In this document: one piece after another, positions 10,291 through 22,141 of the stretch
How positions within the stretch are numbered: position 1 is the first letter of the stretch
Layout of the letters: each line of letters begins with the position of its first letter
DNA from: Tilletia caries
Taxonomy: Eukaryota > Basidiomycota > Exobasidiomycetes > Tilletiales > Tilletiaceae
Reading direction: 5' to 3'
DNA length: 64,000 bases
NCBI GenBank assembly: GCA_032718865.1
Contig: JALUTQ010000005.1
Span: 620,001-684,000 of the forward strand
The notes under the pieces: model-generated
Databases searched by the model: none
What the model was told of the DNA's origin: nothing
Seen by the model: only the letters and a program-made list of their open reading frames with translations
Program-made: the position numbers and the translations under genes

Positions 10291-12122
10291 TTTAGTTAAG
10301 GGGTTATAGGGCGGCTCCCGCCTTACGGCCGTAAGCTTTTTGCCATTCAGGCTCGTAGTTTGGGACTTTTCTTCGCAACTACCAACACAACACACCATTC
10401 TGAATCAGTAGACCCTTGACCAAATCTAGTCCTGCAACTTCTGGCACAGGTTTCGTGGTTGTAGCATCAGAATTGACTGATCTGTCCTTGAGCCAAAGTT
10501 TGGTTTTTCCTTACATAAGCACAGAGTGCAGAAATCTTGCATACGTAATCAGTTCATTTCGACACTCGACAGACGACAACCAACACCGCCAGCCTTTCTT
10601 CACGCTTCCATCGAAGCCCGACAAGCATCATGCGAATTGAACAATCCCCCCTCGATTTCTTTTTAACCGCTCTCTGCTCACCAAGGTTCAAGTTAATGAT
10701 GCTCACCGCTGTTTTGCTTTTTCTTGCTTAACCTGATGGCTGATACCACTTACCCATACCAGTCTCTGCTTTGTTCCCATTCTGAGTCCGGCCCAGCAGT
10801 CAGCACTCCCGAATTGTCATCCAAGGTGAGCCTCGTGTTTATACGCGCATCTGCATCAGGTGCTCCGGGTTAGGTCCTTACTCACCCATTCGTTTTTCAG
10901 CTCTCTGCTCTTATGAATCCGGTCGACGTCGTCAAGATGAGTAGACTGACTTTCCTCACTCACCATGCCCCATCGGACAGCTCTCTCCCTCGACAAAGCC
11001 GCTGCCAAGGTTGCTCCCAAAGCACACCACCTCGTCATCTCCAACCCCGTCAACTCCACCGTGCCCATCGTCGCCGAGGTCTTCAAGTCTTTACGACCCC
11101 AAGCGGTGGGTTTTTCCCCCCGACCCCCTCTCCCTCTTCTAACGGCTCTGACGCTTCATGAGTTAAAATGGTGCTCATCACTGCATATCTTCGTACAGTC
11201 TGTTCTGTGTCACGGGTCACCACCTTTGACATCACACGCGCCTCCACCTTCCACTTCGACATTGCCAACGTCAAGCCCGCCGAGGTCAATGTGTCCGTCG
11301 TCGGTGGCCACCTTCGGCGTCACCATTGTGCTTCTCCTCTCTCAAGTCGCCCAGGGTTCCATACTCCAATAGTATGTTCAACACTGGACCTGACCTGACG
11401 GCTGACCTGACCTGACCTGACCTGATCTGACTTTCTTTCTGCTGTGCTCTTGCCTCTTCTATATTCCCTTACCTTCGCATCAAGCTCTGTTGGCATTCCT
11501 TTGCCCATTCGTCTCCGGTCTCAGCCTTCACCCGTCTTCTACGTCCCTTCCGTCTGCTTTCCCGGCCGCTTATGTTTCCTATCCCCTGACCTCTCCTTCT
11601 GCATTAGCCTCACGCTTTTTTCTCCTCAGTCTTTTAATCTTATCTTCATTGCGCTCGCAGCTATTCTCCGTCTTGTTTGTCAATTGTCTCTCTCTGCGCG
11701 AAGCCATCATATGACATATCATTCTTTGCTTTCTGCTTCCTTGGTAGATACAGCCGTGCGGGATGATTACGTGTGTGAAGTTCCTCAATCCCTTTTTCAC
11801 GCAAGTTTGATCAACATTCAAAATGTTACATGGACAATGATATAGATGCTCGTAGCTACGATCGCAAGTCGCAGCCGCATGGCGAAGCAGACGAAGGGTA
11901 GCGAAGCTACCTTGAGCTTCTGCGTAGCCGTGCTGGGCTGAGATTTGGTGACCTTTCAGCCGACAGCCAGGTCACTATGGTTCCAAGGCGTAAGTTGCTG
12001 CTACTTAACTTTGTTGACTAAGTCTGTATTTAAATCCCACTCCCAGCCCCCAGCGACCTGTTATTCAACAAGGCGAAAAAGTTAGGGGAACACTCTGGTA
12101 AGGTACGCACCCAGGTCAGGAA
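10291..12122. repeat. Array unit 1 (short form)
   Basis: 1832 bp. It lacks the 129-bp block that units 2-4 carry between GACCTTTC and AGCCGAC (at about 11960 here). Key sites in this copy: palindrome 10322-10335, mdh remnant 10992-11355, ACCTG pentamer run 11387-11432, palindrome 11851-11860, hairpin 11897-11911. Confidence 0.93.
10992..11355 (+). pseudogene. Decayed malate dehydrogenase fragment, copy 1
   Basis: Conceptual translation gives pieces of NAD malate dehydrogenase. KAAAKVAPKAHHLVISNPVN is followed by STVPIVAEVFK. YDPKR appears in another frame, then LF-V-TTFDITRASTF and VNVSVVGGH, and after a further shift FGVTIVLLLSQ. The motif ISNPVNSTVPI is the highly conserved loop of the mitochondrial/peroxisomal type. 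A 93-bp GT-AG intron remains at 11106-11198, between PKR and LF, so the fragment came from genomic DNA rather than a reverse transcript. Neither end of the enzyme is present, and several frameshifts rule out a working product. Confidence 0.85.
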
Positions 12123-14085
12123 TTTAGTTAAGGGGTTATAGGGCGGCTCCCGCCTTACGGCCGTAAGCTTTTTGCCATTCAGGCTCGTAGTTTGGGACTT
12201 TTCCTTCGCAACTACCAACACAACACACCATTCTGAATCAGTAGACCCTTGACCAAATCTAGTCCTGCAACTTCTGGCACAGGTTTCGTGGTTGTAGCAT
12301 CAGAATTGACTGATCTGTCCTTGAGCCAAAGTTTGGTTTTTCCTTACATAAGCACAGAGTGCAGAAATCTTGCATACGTAATCAGTTCATTTCGACACTC
12401 GACAGACGACAACCAACACCGCCAGCCTTTCTTCACGCTTCCATCGAAGCCCGACAAGCATCATGCGAATTGAACAATCCCCCCTCGATTTCTTTTTAAC
12501 CGCTCTCTGCTCACCAAGGTTCAAGTTAATGATGCTCACCGCTGTTTTGCTTTTTCTTGCTTAACCTGATGGCTGATACCACTTACCCATACCAGTCTCT
12601 GCTTTGTTCCCATTCTGAGTCCGGCCCAGCAGTCAGCACTCCCGAATTGTCATCCAAGGTGAGCCTCGTGTTTATACGCGCATCTGCATCAGGTGCTCCG
12701 GGTTAGGTCCTTACTCACCCATTCGTTTTTCAGCTCTCTGCTCTTATGAATCCGGTCGACGTCGTCAAGATGAGTAGACTGACTTTCCTCACTCACCATG
12801 CCCCATCGGACAGCTCTCTCCCTCGACAAAGCCGCTGCCAAGGTTGCTCCCAAAGCACACCACCTCGTCATCTCCAACCCCGTCAACTCCACCGTGCCCA
12901 TCGTCGCCGAGGTCTTCAAGTCTTTACGACCCCAAGCGGTGGGTTTTTCCCCCCGACCCCCCTCTCCCTCTTCTAACGGCTCTGACGCTTCATGAGTTAA
13001 AATGGTGCTCATCACTGCATATCTTCGTACAGTCTGTTCTGTGTCACGGGTCACCACCTTTGACATCACACGCGCCTCCACCTTCCACTTCGACATTGCC
13101 AACGTCAAGCCCGCCGAGGTCAATGTGTCCGTCGTCGGTGGCCACCTTCGGCGTCACCATTGTGCTTCTCCTCTCTCAAGTCGCCCAGGGTTCCATACTC
13201 CAATAGTATGTTCAACACTGGACCTGACCTGACGGCTGACCTGACCTGACCTGACCTGATCTGACTTTCTTTCTGCTGTGCTCTTGCCTCTTCTATATTC
13301 CCTTACCTTCGCATCAAGCTCTGTTGGCATTCCTTTGCCCATTCGTCTCCGGTCTCAGCCTTCACCCGTCTTCTACGTCCCTTCCGTCTGCTTCCCCGGC
13401 CGCTTATGTTTCCTATCCCCTGACCTCTCCTTCTGCATTAGCCTCACGCTTTTTTCTCCTCAGTCTTTTAATCTTATCTTCATTGCGCTCGCAGCTATTC
13501 TCCGTCTTGTTTGTCAATTGTCTCTCTCTGCGCGAAGCCATCATATGACATATCATTCTTTGCTTTCTGCTTCCTTGGTAGATACAGCCGTGCGGGATGA
13601 TTACGTGTGTGAAGTTCCTCAATCCCTTTTTCACGCAAGTTTGATCAACATTCAAAATGTTACATGGACAATGATATAGATGCTCGTAGCTACGATCGCA
13701 AGTCGCAGCCGCATGGCGAAGCAGACGAAGGGTAGCGAAGCTACCTTGAGCTTCTGCGTAGCCGTGCTGGGCTGAGATTTGGTGACCTTTCTGATACAAA
13801 AGATTCGCGAAAAGGGGAGGGGGAGAGGACGCCCCCAGTCACGTCTTCGCACATCTCTACCAGGTCATAAGGGTCTGAGGTCCACATCGAGTCTGAGGGA
13901 CACCCTGGCCTTTGGGCTTCAGCCGACAGCCAGGTCACTATGGTTCCAAGGCGTAAGTTGCTGCTACTTAACTTTGTTGACTAAGTCTGTATTTAAATCC
14001 CACTCCCAGCCCCCAGCGACCTGTTATTCAACAAGGCGAAAAAGTTAGGGGAACACTCTGGTAAGGTACGCACCCAGGTCAGGAA
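12123..14085. repeat. Array unit 2
   Basis: 1963 bp, with the 129-bp block at 13792-13920. It shares CCCCCCTCGATTT and TTGGTTTTTCC with unit 1, but TGCTTCCCCGG and the 129-bp block with units 3 and 4, so it is a mosaic of the two groups. Confidence 0.93.
12825..13189 (+). pseudogene. Decayed malate dehydrogenase fragment, copy 2
   Basis: Same fragment, intron and frameshifts as copy 1, with one extra C in the C-run inside the intron. Sharing the same lesions shows that decay preceded amplification. Confidence 0.85.
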
Positions 14086-16052
14086 TTTAGTTAAGGGGTT
14101 ATAGGGCGGCTCCCGCCTTACGGCCGTAAGCTTTTTGCCATTCAGGCTCGTAGTTTGGGACTTTTCTTCGCAACTACCAACACAACACACCATTCTGAAT
14201 CAGTAGACCCTTGACCAAATCTAGTCCTGCAACTTCTGGCACAGGTTTCGTGGTTGTAGCATCAGAATTGACTGATCTGTCCTTGAGCCAAAGTTTGGTT
14301 TTCCTTACATAAGCACAGAGTGCAGAAATCTTGCATACGTAATCAGTTCATTTCGACACTCGACAGACGACAACCAACACCGCCAGCCTTTCTTCACGCT
14401 TCCATCGAAGCCCGACAAGCATCATGCGAATTGAACAATCCCCCTTCGATTTCTTTTTAACCGCTCTCTGCTCACCAAGGTTCAAGTTAATGATGCTCAC
14501 CGCTGTTTTTGCTTTTTTTCTTGCTTAACCTGATGGCTGATACCACTTACCCATACCAGTCTCTGCTTTGTTCCCATTCTGAGTCCGGCCCAGCAGTCAG
14601 CACTCCCGAATTGTCATCCAAGGTGAGCCTCGTGTTTATACGCGCATCTGCATCAGGTGCTCCGGGTTAGGTCCTTACTCACCCATTCGTTTTTCAGCTC
14701 TCTGCTCTTATGAATCCGGTCGACGTCGTCAAGATGAGTAGACTGACTTTCCTCACTCACCATGCCCCATCGGACAGCTCTCTCCCTCGACAAAGCCGCT
14801 GCCAAGGTTGCTCCCAAAGCACACCACCTCGTCATCTCCAACCCCGTCAACTCCACCGTGCCCATCGTCGCCGAGGTCTTCAAGTCTTTACGACCCCAAG
14901 CGGTGGGTTTTTCCCCCGACCCCCCTCTCCCTCTTCTAACGGCTCTGACGCTTCATGAGTTAAAATGGTGCTCATCACTGCATATCTTCGTACAGTCTGT
15001 TCTGTGTCACGGGTCACCACCTTTGACATCACACGCGCCTCCACCTTCCACTTCGACATTGCCAACGTCAAGCCCGCCGAGGTCAATGTGTCCGTCGTCG
15101 GTGGCCACCTTCGGCGTCACCATTGTGCTTCTCCTCTCTCAAGTCGCCCAGGGTTCCATACTCCAATAGTATGTTCAACACTGGACCTGACCTGACGGCT
15201 GACCTGACCTGACCTGACCTGATCTGACTTTCTTTCTGCTGTGCTCTTGCCTCTTCTATATTCCCTTACCTTCGCATCAAGCTCTGTTGGCATTCCTTTG
15301 CCCATTCGTCTCCGGTCTCAGCCTTCACCCGTCTTCTACGTCCCTTCCGTCTGCTTCCCCGGCCGCTTATGTTTCCTATCCCCCTGACCTCTCCTTCTGC
15401 ATTAGCCTCACGCTTTTTTCTCCTCAGTCTTTTTAATCTTATCTTCATTGCGCTCGCAGCTATTCTCCGTCTTGTTTGTCAATTGTCTCTCTCTGCGCGA
15501 AGCCATCATATGACATATCATTCTTTGCTTTCTGCTTCCTTGGTAGATACAGCCGTGCGGGATGATTACGTGTGTGAAGTTCCTCAATCCCTTTTTCACG
15601 CAAGTTTGATCAACATTCAAAATGTTACATGGACAATGATATAGATGCTCGTAGCTACGATCGCAAGTCGCAGCCGCATGGCGAAGCAGACGAAGGGTAG
15701 CGAAGCTACCTTGAGCTTCTGCGTAGCCGTGCTGGGCTGAGATTTGGTGACCTTTCTGATACAAAAGATTCGCGAAAAGGGGAGGGGGGGAGAGGACGCC
15801 CCCAGTCACGTCTTCGCACATCTCTACCAGGTCATAAGGGTCTGAGGTCCACATCGAGTCTGAGGGACACCCTGGCCTTTGGGCTTCAGCCGACAGCCAG
15901 GTCACTATGGTTCCAAGGCGTAAGTTGCTGCTACTTAACTTTGTTGACTAAGTCTGTATTTAAATCCCACTCCCAGCCCCCAGCGACCTGTTATTCAACA
16001 AGGCGAAAAAGTTAGGGGAACACTCTGGTAAGGTACGCACCCAGGTCAGGAA
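14086..16052. repeat. Array unit 3
   Basis: 1967 bp. It shares CCCCCTTCGATTT and the shorter TTGGTTTTCC with unit 4. It has a longer T run near 14508-14520 and an extra G in the G-run of the 129-bp block (15780-15792). Confidence 0.93.
14789..15152 (+). pseudogene. Decayed malate dehydrogenase fragment, copy 3
   Basis: Same fragment, intron and frameshifts as copy 1. It differs only in homopolymer lengths inside the intron. Confidence 0.85.
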
Positions 16053-18018
16053 TTTAGTTAAGGGGTTATAGGGCGGCTCCCGCCTTACGGCCGTAAGCTT
16101 TTTGCCATTCAGGCTCGTAGTTTGGGACTTTTTCTTCGCAACTACCAACACAACACACCATTCTGAATCAGTAGACCCTTGACCAAATCTAGTCCTGCAA
16201 CTTCTGGCACAGGTTTCGTGGTTGTAGCATCAGAATTGACTGATCTGTCCTTGAGCCAAAGTTTGGTTTTCCTTACATAAGCACAGAGTGCAGAAATCTT
16301 GCATACGTAATCAGTTCATTTCGACACTCGACAGACGACAACCAACACCGCCAGCCTTTCTTCACGCTTCCATCGAAGCCCGACAAGCATCATGCGAATT
16401 GAACAATCCCCCTTCGATTTCTTTTTAACCGCTCTCTGCTCACCAAGGTTCAAGTTAATGATGCTCACCGCTGTTTTTGCTCTTTTTCTTGCTTAACCTG
16501 ATGGCTGATACCACTTACCCATACCAGTCTCTGCTTTGTTCCCATTCTGAGTCCGGCCCAGCAGTCAGCACTCCCGAATTGTCATCCAAGGTGAGCCTCG
16601 TGTTTATACGCGCATCTGCATCAGGTGCTCCGGGTTAGGTCCTTACTCACCCATTCGTTTTTCAGCTCTCTGCTCTTATGAATCCGGTCGACGTCGTCAA
16701 GATGAGTAGACTGACTTTCCTCACTCACCATGCCCCATCGGACAGCTCTCTCCCTCGACAAAGCCGCTGCCAAGGTTGCTCCCAAAGCACACCACCTCGT
16801 CATCTCCAACCCCGTCAACTCCACCGTGCCCATCGTCGCCGAGGTCTTCAAGTCTTTACGACCCCAAGCGGTGGGTTTTCCCCCCGACCCCCCTCTCCCT
16901 CTTCTAACGGCTCTGACGCTTCATGAGTTAAAAATGGTGCTCATCACTGCATATCTTCGTACAGTCTGTTCTGTGTCACGGGTCACCACCTTTGACATCA
17001 CACGCGCCTCCACCTTCCACTTCGACATTGCCAACGTCAAGCCCGCCGAGGTCAATGTGTCCGTCGTCGGTGGCCACCTTCGGCGTCACCATTGTGCTTC
17101 TCCTCTCTCAAGTCGCCCAGGGTTCCATACTCCAATAGTATGTTCAACACTGGACCTGACCTGACGGCTGACCTGACCTGACCTGACCTGATCTGACTTT
17201 CTTTCTGCTGTGCTCTTGCCTCTTCTATATTCCCTTACCTTCGCATCAAGCTCTGTTGGCATTCCTTTGCCCATTCGTCTCCGGTCTCAGCCTTCACCCG
17301 TCTTCTACGTCCCTTCCGTCTGCTTCCCCGGCCGCTTATGTTTCCTATCCCCTGACCTCTCCTTCTGCATTAGCCTCACGCTTTTTTCTCCTCAGTCTTT
17401 TTAATCTTATCTTCATTGCGCTCGCAGCTATTCTCCGTCTTGTTTGTCAATTGTCTCTCTCTGCGCGAAGCCATCATATGACATATCATTCTTTGCTTTC
17501 TGCTTCCTTGGTAGATACAGCCGTGCGGGATGATTACGTGTGTGAAGTTCCTCAATCCCTTTTTCACGCAAGTTTGATCAACATTCAAAATGTTACATGG
17601 ACAATGATATAGATGCTCGTAGCTACGATCGCAAGTCGCAGCCGCATGGCGAAGCAGACGAAGGGTAGCGAAGCTACCTTGAGCTTCTGCGTAGCCGTGC
17701 TGGGCTGAGATTTGGTGACCTTTCTGATACAAAAGATTCGCGAAAAGGGGAGGGGGAGAGGACGCCCCCAGTCACGTCTTCGCACATCTCTACCAGGTCA
17801 TAAGGGTCTGAGGTCCACATCGAGTCTGAGGGACACCCTGGCCTTTGGGCTTCAGCCGACAGCCAGGTCACTATGGTTCCAAGGCGTAAGTTGCTGCTAC
17901 TTAACTTTGTTGACTAAGTCTGTATTTAAATCCCACTCCCAGCCCCCAGCGACCTGTTATTCAACAAGGCGAAAAAGTTAGGGGAACACTCTGGTAAGGT
18001 ACGCACCCAGGTCAGGAA
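16053..18018. repeat. Array unit 4
   Basis: 1966 bp. The right end passes from GTCAGGAATT directly into unrelated sequence (GACCTTCAAG) at 18019-18021. No target-site duplication shared with the left edge was found. Confidence 0.93.
16757..17121 (+). pseudogene. Decayed malate dehydrogenase fragment, copy 4
   Basis: Same fragment as copies 1-3. An extra A in the intron (near 16930) joins two short frames into a longer chance frame that is not a gene. Confidence 0.85.
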
Positions 18019-18139
18019 TTGACCTTCAAGATGATTCGCTTCAAAATCAAAAGACATAGCAGTTAGCAAACGTGTGCCAGCCGGCATCGCGGCATCAGAG
18101 TCAATTCACATGTTCTTCATATGATGCTCAGATGCTCCT

Positions 18140-21100
18140 TCATGCGCTCAATTTTCCACGTCCTGTTCTACTCACTGATGCGCGCACAATGACCATCCGT
18201 CCTCGATCAACCAGTTGCCGCATCTCCCATTTCTTTGACCATCCGGCGTCGTCCAGAAGACAGAGTTGAACCAGAGCGGCTTCTTGGCGCTTTTCTCCTT
18301 TCCAAATCGCTGTGATTCTGCCGACAGTTGCCTAGAAAGCATTGAAATCTACGATCGTCAGAGATGAGAGAAACACTTCACCTTTAGAGAGAGAAAGAGT
18401 GGGATCACGACTGTGGATAGTCATAGTGGGTACTCACATTTAGATCGCCTTGTTCCACCTCAACCAGGACATGACTCTTGACTTTGCACAGGTCTTGACT
18501 CAAAGAAGATATTTCGAGACCCTCCTCATACATATCGTCCACTGGCTGCAGGACTTCCTCGAAAAGTTGGGCTCGTATTTGCTCGTCTTGAAGTATTGCC
18601 CTTGGCGGAGCTCGAGCGTTCACCGTGACGCTACCTAAATAGAAGTAAGCCGTGCAGGGAAAAAAAGAGGCTGCGAGTCAGCAGTCAGATACTTCCCCAT
18701 CAGGTGTATAATGAACTCGAAACGTCTGTAATCTGCTGAAGCCTGAAATCCACACGCACCAGGAGTAACACGCTTCTTCACCGACTGAATGCCCCACTTC
18801 TGCATCAGTACTTTGCTCTCGGCGCTCTGTGCGAACGCAAGGACTCGAGATGATGCCTTTTGTACCTTGTCCTTCTCGATCCACTCGCCATCGTCCATCA
18901 CATGCCGAACAAGCTCCTGATCGTATAGCCGGGTCAGGATATCCGTAGAAGGAGCTTGCCGATTGGAATGGACGGATGCCTCTCGGATTGGACTATTGAA
19001 GGATTCGAAGCGCTCGGTGTTGTAGCTGAAAGAAGGACCAAAACGCTCGACGTTGTCTGGAAAATGGGCAAGCATGTGGAATTTGGGCCTTGCTGGCAGT
19101 GAGAGCGGGCAGATGAGTCCAAGAGCTCGGTATAGGCCAATTGATGCGGCTTAAATTTTTTTCTGAAAGACGGGGCAATCGATGATGTTAAAGAGCCGAA
19201 GCTGTCAGTCAGTGATGAGTGATCGAACGGTTCTCTTCTGCAGCCTTTGACACTCACAACATGGCCGTCTAGACACGTTCGATCGATCCATGGGGCGCAT
19301 ATGATCTTCGCGAATCGCCCTACGGCAGCCCATGCTTCTTGCACATGCCGCGAGACTTTCTTTTGGTGTACAAGGGGTGGTAGTGCTGCGGGCATGGACT
19401 GTGTAAGGAGCTTGAATTCCTTTCCCGTCAGTGAAACAACATGATTCAAATGATACTTTGCTCTCAACACCGCACCGCAGTCCAGGCCGTCCGTGTCCAA
19501 GCCCTCGAGCCTTGTGCGTAGCAGGTCTTTGTCGATCATATTCACTGTCGCAATTGTCAAGTACTTGACCGGTCCAAGCCAGAGAGTGTGCAAACATTCG
19601 ATAGGACTCTGGCTGTGGACTGAGAAGCCGCAGTGTTCTGGAAAGTTTGCACAGAGAGCAAGGTCAGAGCTCAGAGAATGTATTATCATTTATCACAACC
19701 ATGACCGGACTCGAGTTCTCACTGACCTGACAGCTGAAGTAGGGCGTTATGCCAGGCTCCCGACTGCAATGCACGAGCTTCATGGAGCAGCTCGTTGAGG
19801 ATGGCCTTCTTCGTCTGCGGATGCGTTGGAGTCCTAGGATGGTCTGGAGCCTTTCCGGAGAGAACACGACGCGACTCGAACAAAATGTCGGTGATGTCCT
19901 CAACAATAACATCCTTTGCGCCGGAAGCACTCTGGTGCTCGGAGTACTTCGACGCATTTCCCTGGATAGCAAGATCGATCAGCGTTGTGAGATTTTCAAT
20001 CGTGCCTCCAGATGTTCGCTCTTCGCCCGTCTGAGAAGAACATCGAACATGCAATGGATCACAGGTCACAATCGTATTAGCGAAGAGACCAAGCTATGAG
20101 CGGGGTTGTGAGGCAATACTGACTTTGAACATTGATTTCAATCCCTCAACAGAGCTTTTGAAAGCATTGGTGCCTCCATACTTGCAGATCCTACAGGGGT
20201 GGGCGTTGTTGCCACTGCCGACGTGAGAGCATAGCTCAGATGCCATGGGGTTGTCGGCAAGTACGAGGAGCGGGAAGGGTCTGACGAGCACCATCTTGCG
20301 ATGAAGGGAATCCCAGACCTGCACCGGCGTTCGAAGACCATCCCTGAAAGTACAGATCGATTGGTCAGCAGGTAAGCTCCAGCAAGTGTGAGCGCGTACG
20401 AATGTCACCTGATAGCGATACGCACTTGAGTTGCTTGACAAATTCTTCCATTAGCTCCAATGACTTGGCAATGTCCGTGACCGCAAAAAGGTGCAAATTG
20501 CACTCGCGAGAGAGTTCATGTGACGCAAGCGCAGCGTTCTGGAAGCTGAGCTGGATGTGGGGATTCCACTTCTTGCTCCGAGCGCCGGAAAGATCATCGC
20601 ATTGTATGAAGATTGGCACGGAAAAAAAAGGGAGATGGCCTTGGCGGAGGGGATGACGGCTCGATACGAAGGGATGATGTCGCTGAATGCTGCTGAATGC
20701 TGCTGACTTTGAATGTGATACCTTCTCCCGTTCGTGAGGTTGTCAGGTCCAGCACGATGTGTCCGTTCCCAACAATTGCTCCTTCCTCCTTCTCAACCCA
20801 CTTGTCGGCAATAACCTCGCGGCCGTCTGTGAGAATCAAGGTTTCGCCGACGAAGTATGTCGATCCATCGATACCCACGACGCATGGCCCGGAAAGAGAT
20901 CCTGGCAAGCTGTGAAAGAAACTCGCGTCTTGAAGGTTCTGAATTGTAGCAGTCTCGCGAGGGTATAAGGTCATTGATGAACGGACAGATGGATTGGAAA
21001 AGTCCTGAAGTATACGGTATCATCAGCGCGCGCACATAAGGTCCAAGCTAAAACTGTTCGGCCGTGACACTTGACTACTCACGCGTGCTATCGCTGCCGC

Positions 21101-22141
21101 GATGGAAGAGCAGAAGAACGTGTTTCCAGCGTCGCTGCGGGCCTCTCGCAGCGCGGGAGCATCGAGCGTCACCTGAAGCTGTCTCCGACATCGATCCAAA
21201 GCCTTCTGAGAGGGAACGCCGTGATCTTTGGTTCCCTTGGTATAGGAATGGACCGCGGCCTTGGCGAAAGATAATACCATCTGCTGGTGGGGTACAGACA
21301 TTATGTGTCGCGGATTCTGGCAAATAAGGAGAGCATACATAATCTGTTGGTTTAGGGAGACGACAACGATTGTTGAACATCAGTACATGCGCCAGATCCC
21401 AGGATGAAAGCTGGAAATGGAATAGCTTGAGAAGGGTGTGCTGACTGATCTGTTTACTTGGAAAGGGCGCCCAGTCTTCATGCTCGGAAGCAGTGAGATT
21501 GACGACCGAGATCTCATCCGCCAATAGCTGAATGAGTCGCTCCTCATCATCACCGAGAGAGCTATCCGAAAGATGATGCGCAGTCCACATGACGGGGGCC
21601 TGACGCAACATGCGACCGTGAAGGAGAAGCGCTTCATCCACGCGATTTGGGACTGGAAGAGAGAGGATGGGAACCGCAAAGGGTCGCGGCAGCATGCTGG
21701 AAGACACAAAAGGTGCGATATCAAGGTCCCAGGTATTGTGACACTGCGCACTTGATTCGAGCTGTAGCTGAGTAGAGGGGAGAGAGGCAGCCGGCCGGAA
21801 GCTTCGCTGAGCGGCAGAGCGCGCCCTTTCCTCTAAACTTTGTTGATGAACGACCGAAGCTCGGTGCTGGCCCACCTTGTGAAGCTCAGTGGGCTTTCCC
21901 CGTCGTTCGATGCAGACGCAGCATTGAGCGAGTCGTCTGCCTCCTTCGAGCACAAGTCGAAAGTCTAGATGCGCGAAAGTAGAACCACCATGATCAGAGA
22001 AAGACTGTCAGATCACATAGCACGCTCACAATACTGTGAGCCCTGTCACTCTTCAGTCCTCTCACCTTCCCCCAAGAGCCGCTTCTCTTCTTCAGGCAAC
22101 AAAGTCTTCGGTCTTCGTCCCCCTCTTGCCTTTTTGGACAT
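18140..22141 (-). CDS. Large many-exon protein of unknown function, possibly transposon-derived
   Basis: A chain of coding segments in several frames runs from MSKKARGGRR at 22141 to a stop at 18140. Exon 1 is 22141-22066 and exon 2 begins at 21965, joining in frame as GE-DFRLVLEGG. Visible in order: a short Cys pair (CCVCIERRGKP); a long central segment with DDLSGARSKKWNPHIQLSFQ (about 20540-20600); ADNPMASELCSHVGSGNNAH with CRIC (about 20180-20260); HCGFSVHSQSPIECLHTLWL (about 19580-19640); AHFPDNVERFGPSFSYNTER then FESFNSPIREASVHSNRQAP (about 18950-19075); and a C-terminal domain ATVGRITAIWKGEKRQEA. I recall similar DDLSG, DNPM and FESFN/HSNRQAP strings in expanded basidiomycete hypothetical protein families, which suggests mobile-element ancestry, but I cannot assign a superfamily. 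No single stop or frameshift inside an exon was forced. Internal exon limits are uncertain. Confidence 0.6.

Larger units (their letters stand above)
10291..18018. repeat. Tandem array of four 1.83-1.97 kb units
   Basis: The sequence beginning TTTAGTTAAGGGG recurs at 10291, 12123, 14086 and 16053, and the last unit ends with CAGGTCAGGAATT at 18018. Spacings are 1832, 1963, 1967 and 1966 bp, all head to tail. Copies differ only by scattered single bases, homopolymer length changes and one 129-bp gap in unit 1. Each unit holds, in order: a GC-rich hairpin pair (GGCGG...CCGCC and palindrome CTTACGGCCGTAAG), a decayed malate dehydrogenase segment with an intron, a run of ACCTG pentamers, a CT-rich stretch, and two small hairpins (CGTAGCTACG; GGTAGC-GAA-GCTACC). 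No long intact reading frame exists, so this is not an autonomous element. The near identity implies recent amplification or ongoing gene conversion. Confidence 0.95.

Noticed and set aside
11168..17612. Repeated frames of 60-145 codons within the array as genes
   Set aside because: They are short, lie on both strands, change length with single-base indels between copies, and overlap the mdh remnant. They show no purifying pattern.
10291..18018. Array units as LTRs of a retrotransposon
   Set aside because: Units are head to tail with no internal coding region between them, and no primer-binding site or polypurine tract was seen.
18140..22141. Calling the large island protein a KDZ or Plavaka transposase
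   Set aside because: The signature strings I associate with those families were not found; only a general transposon-derived origin is suggested.
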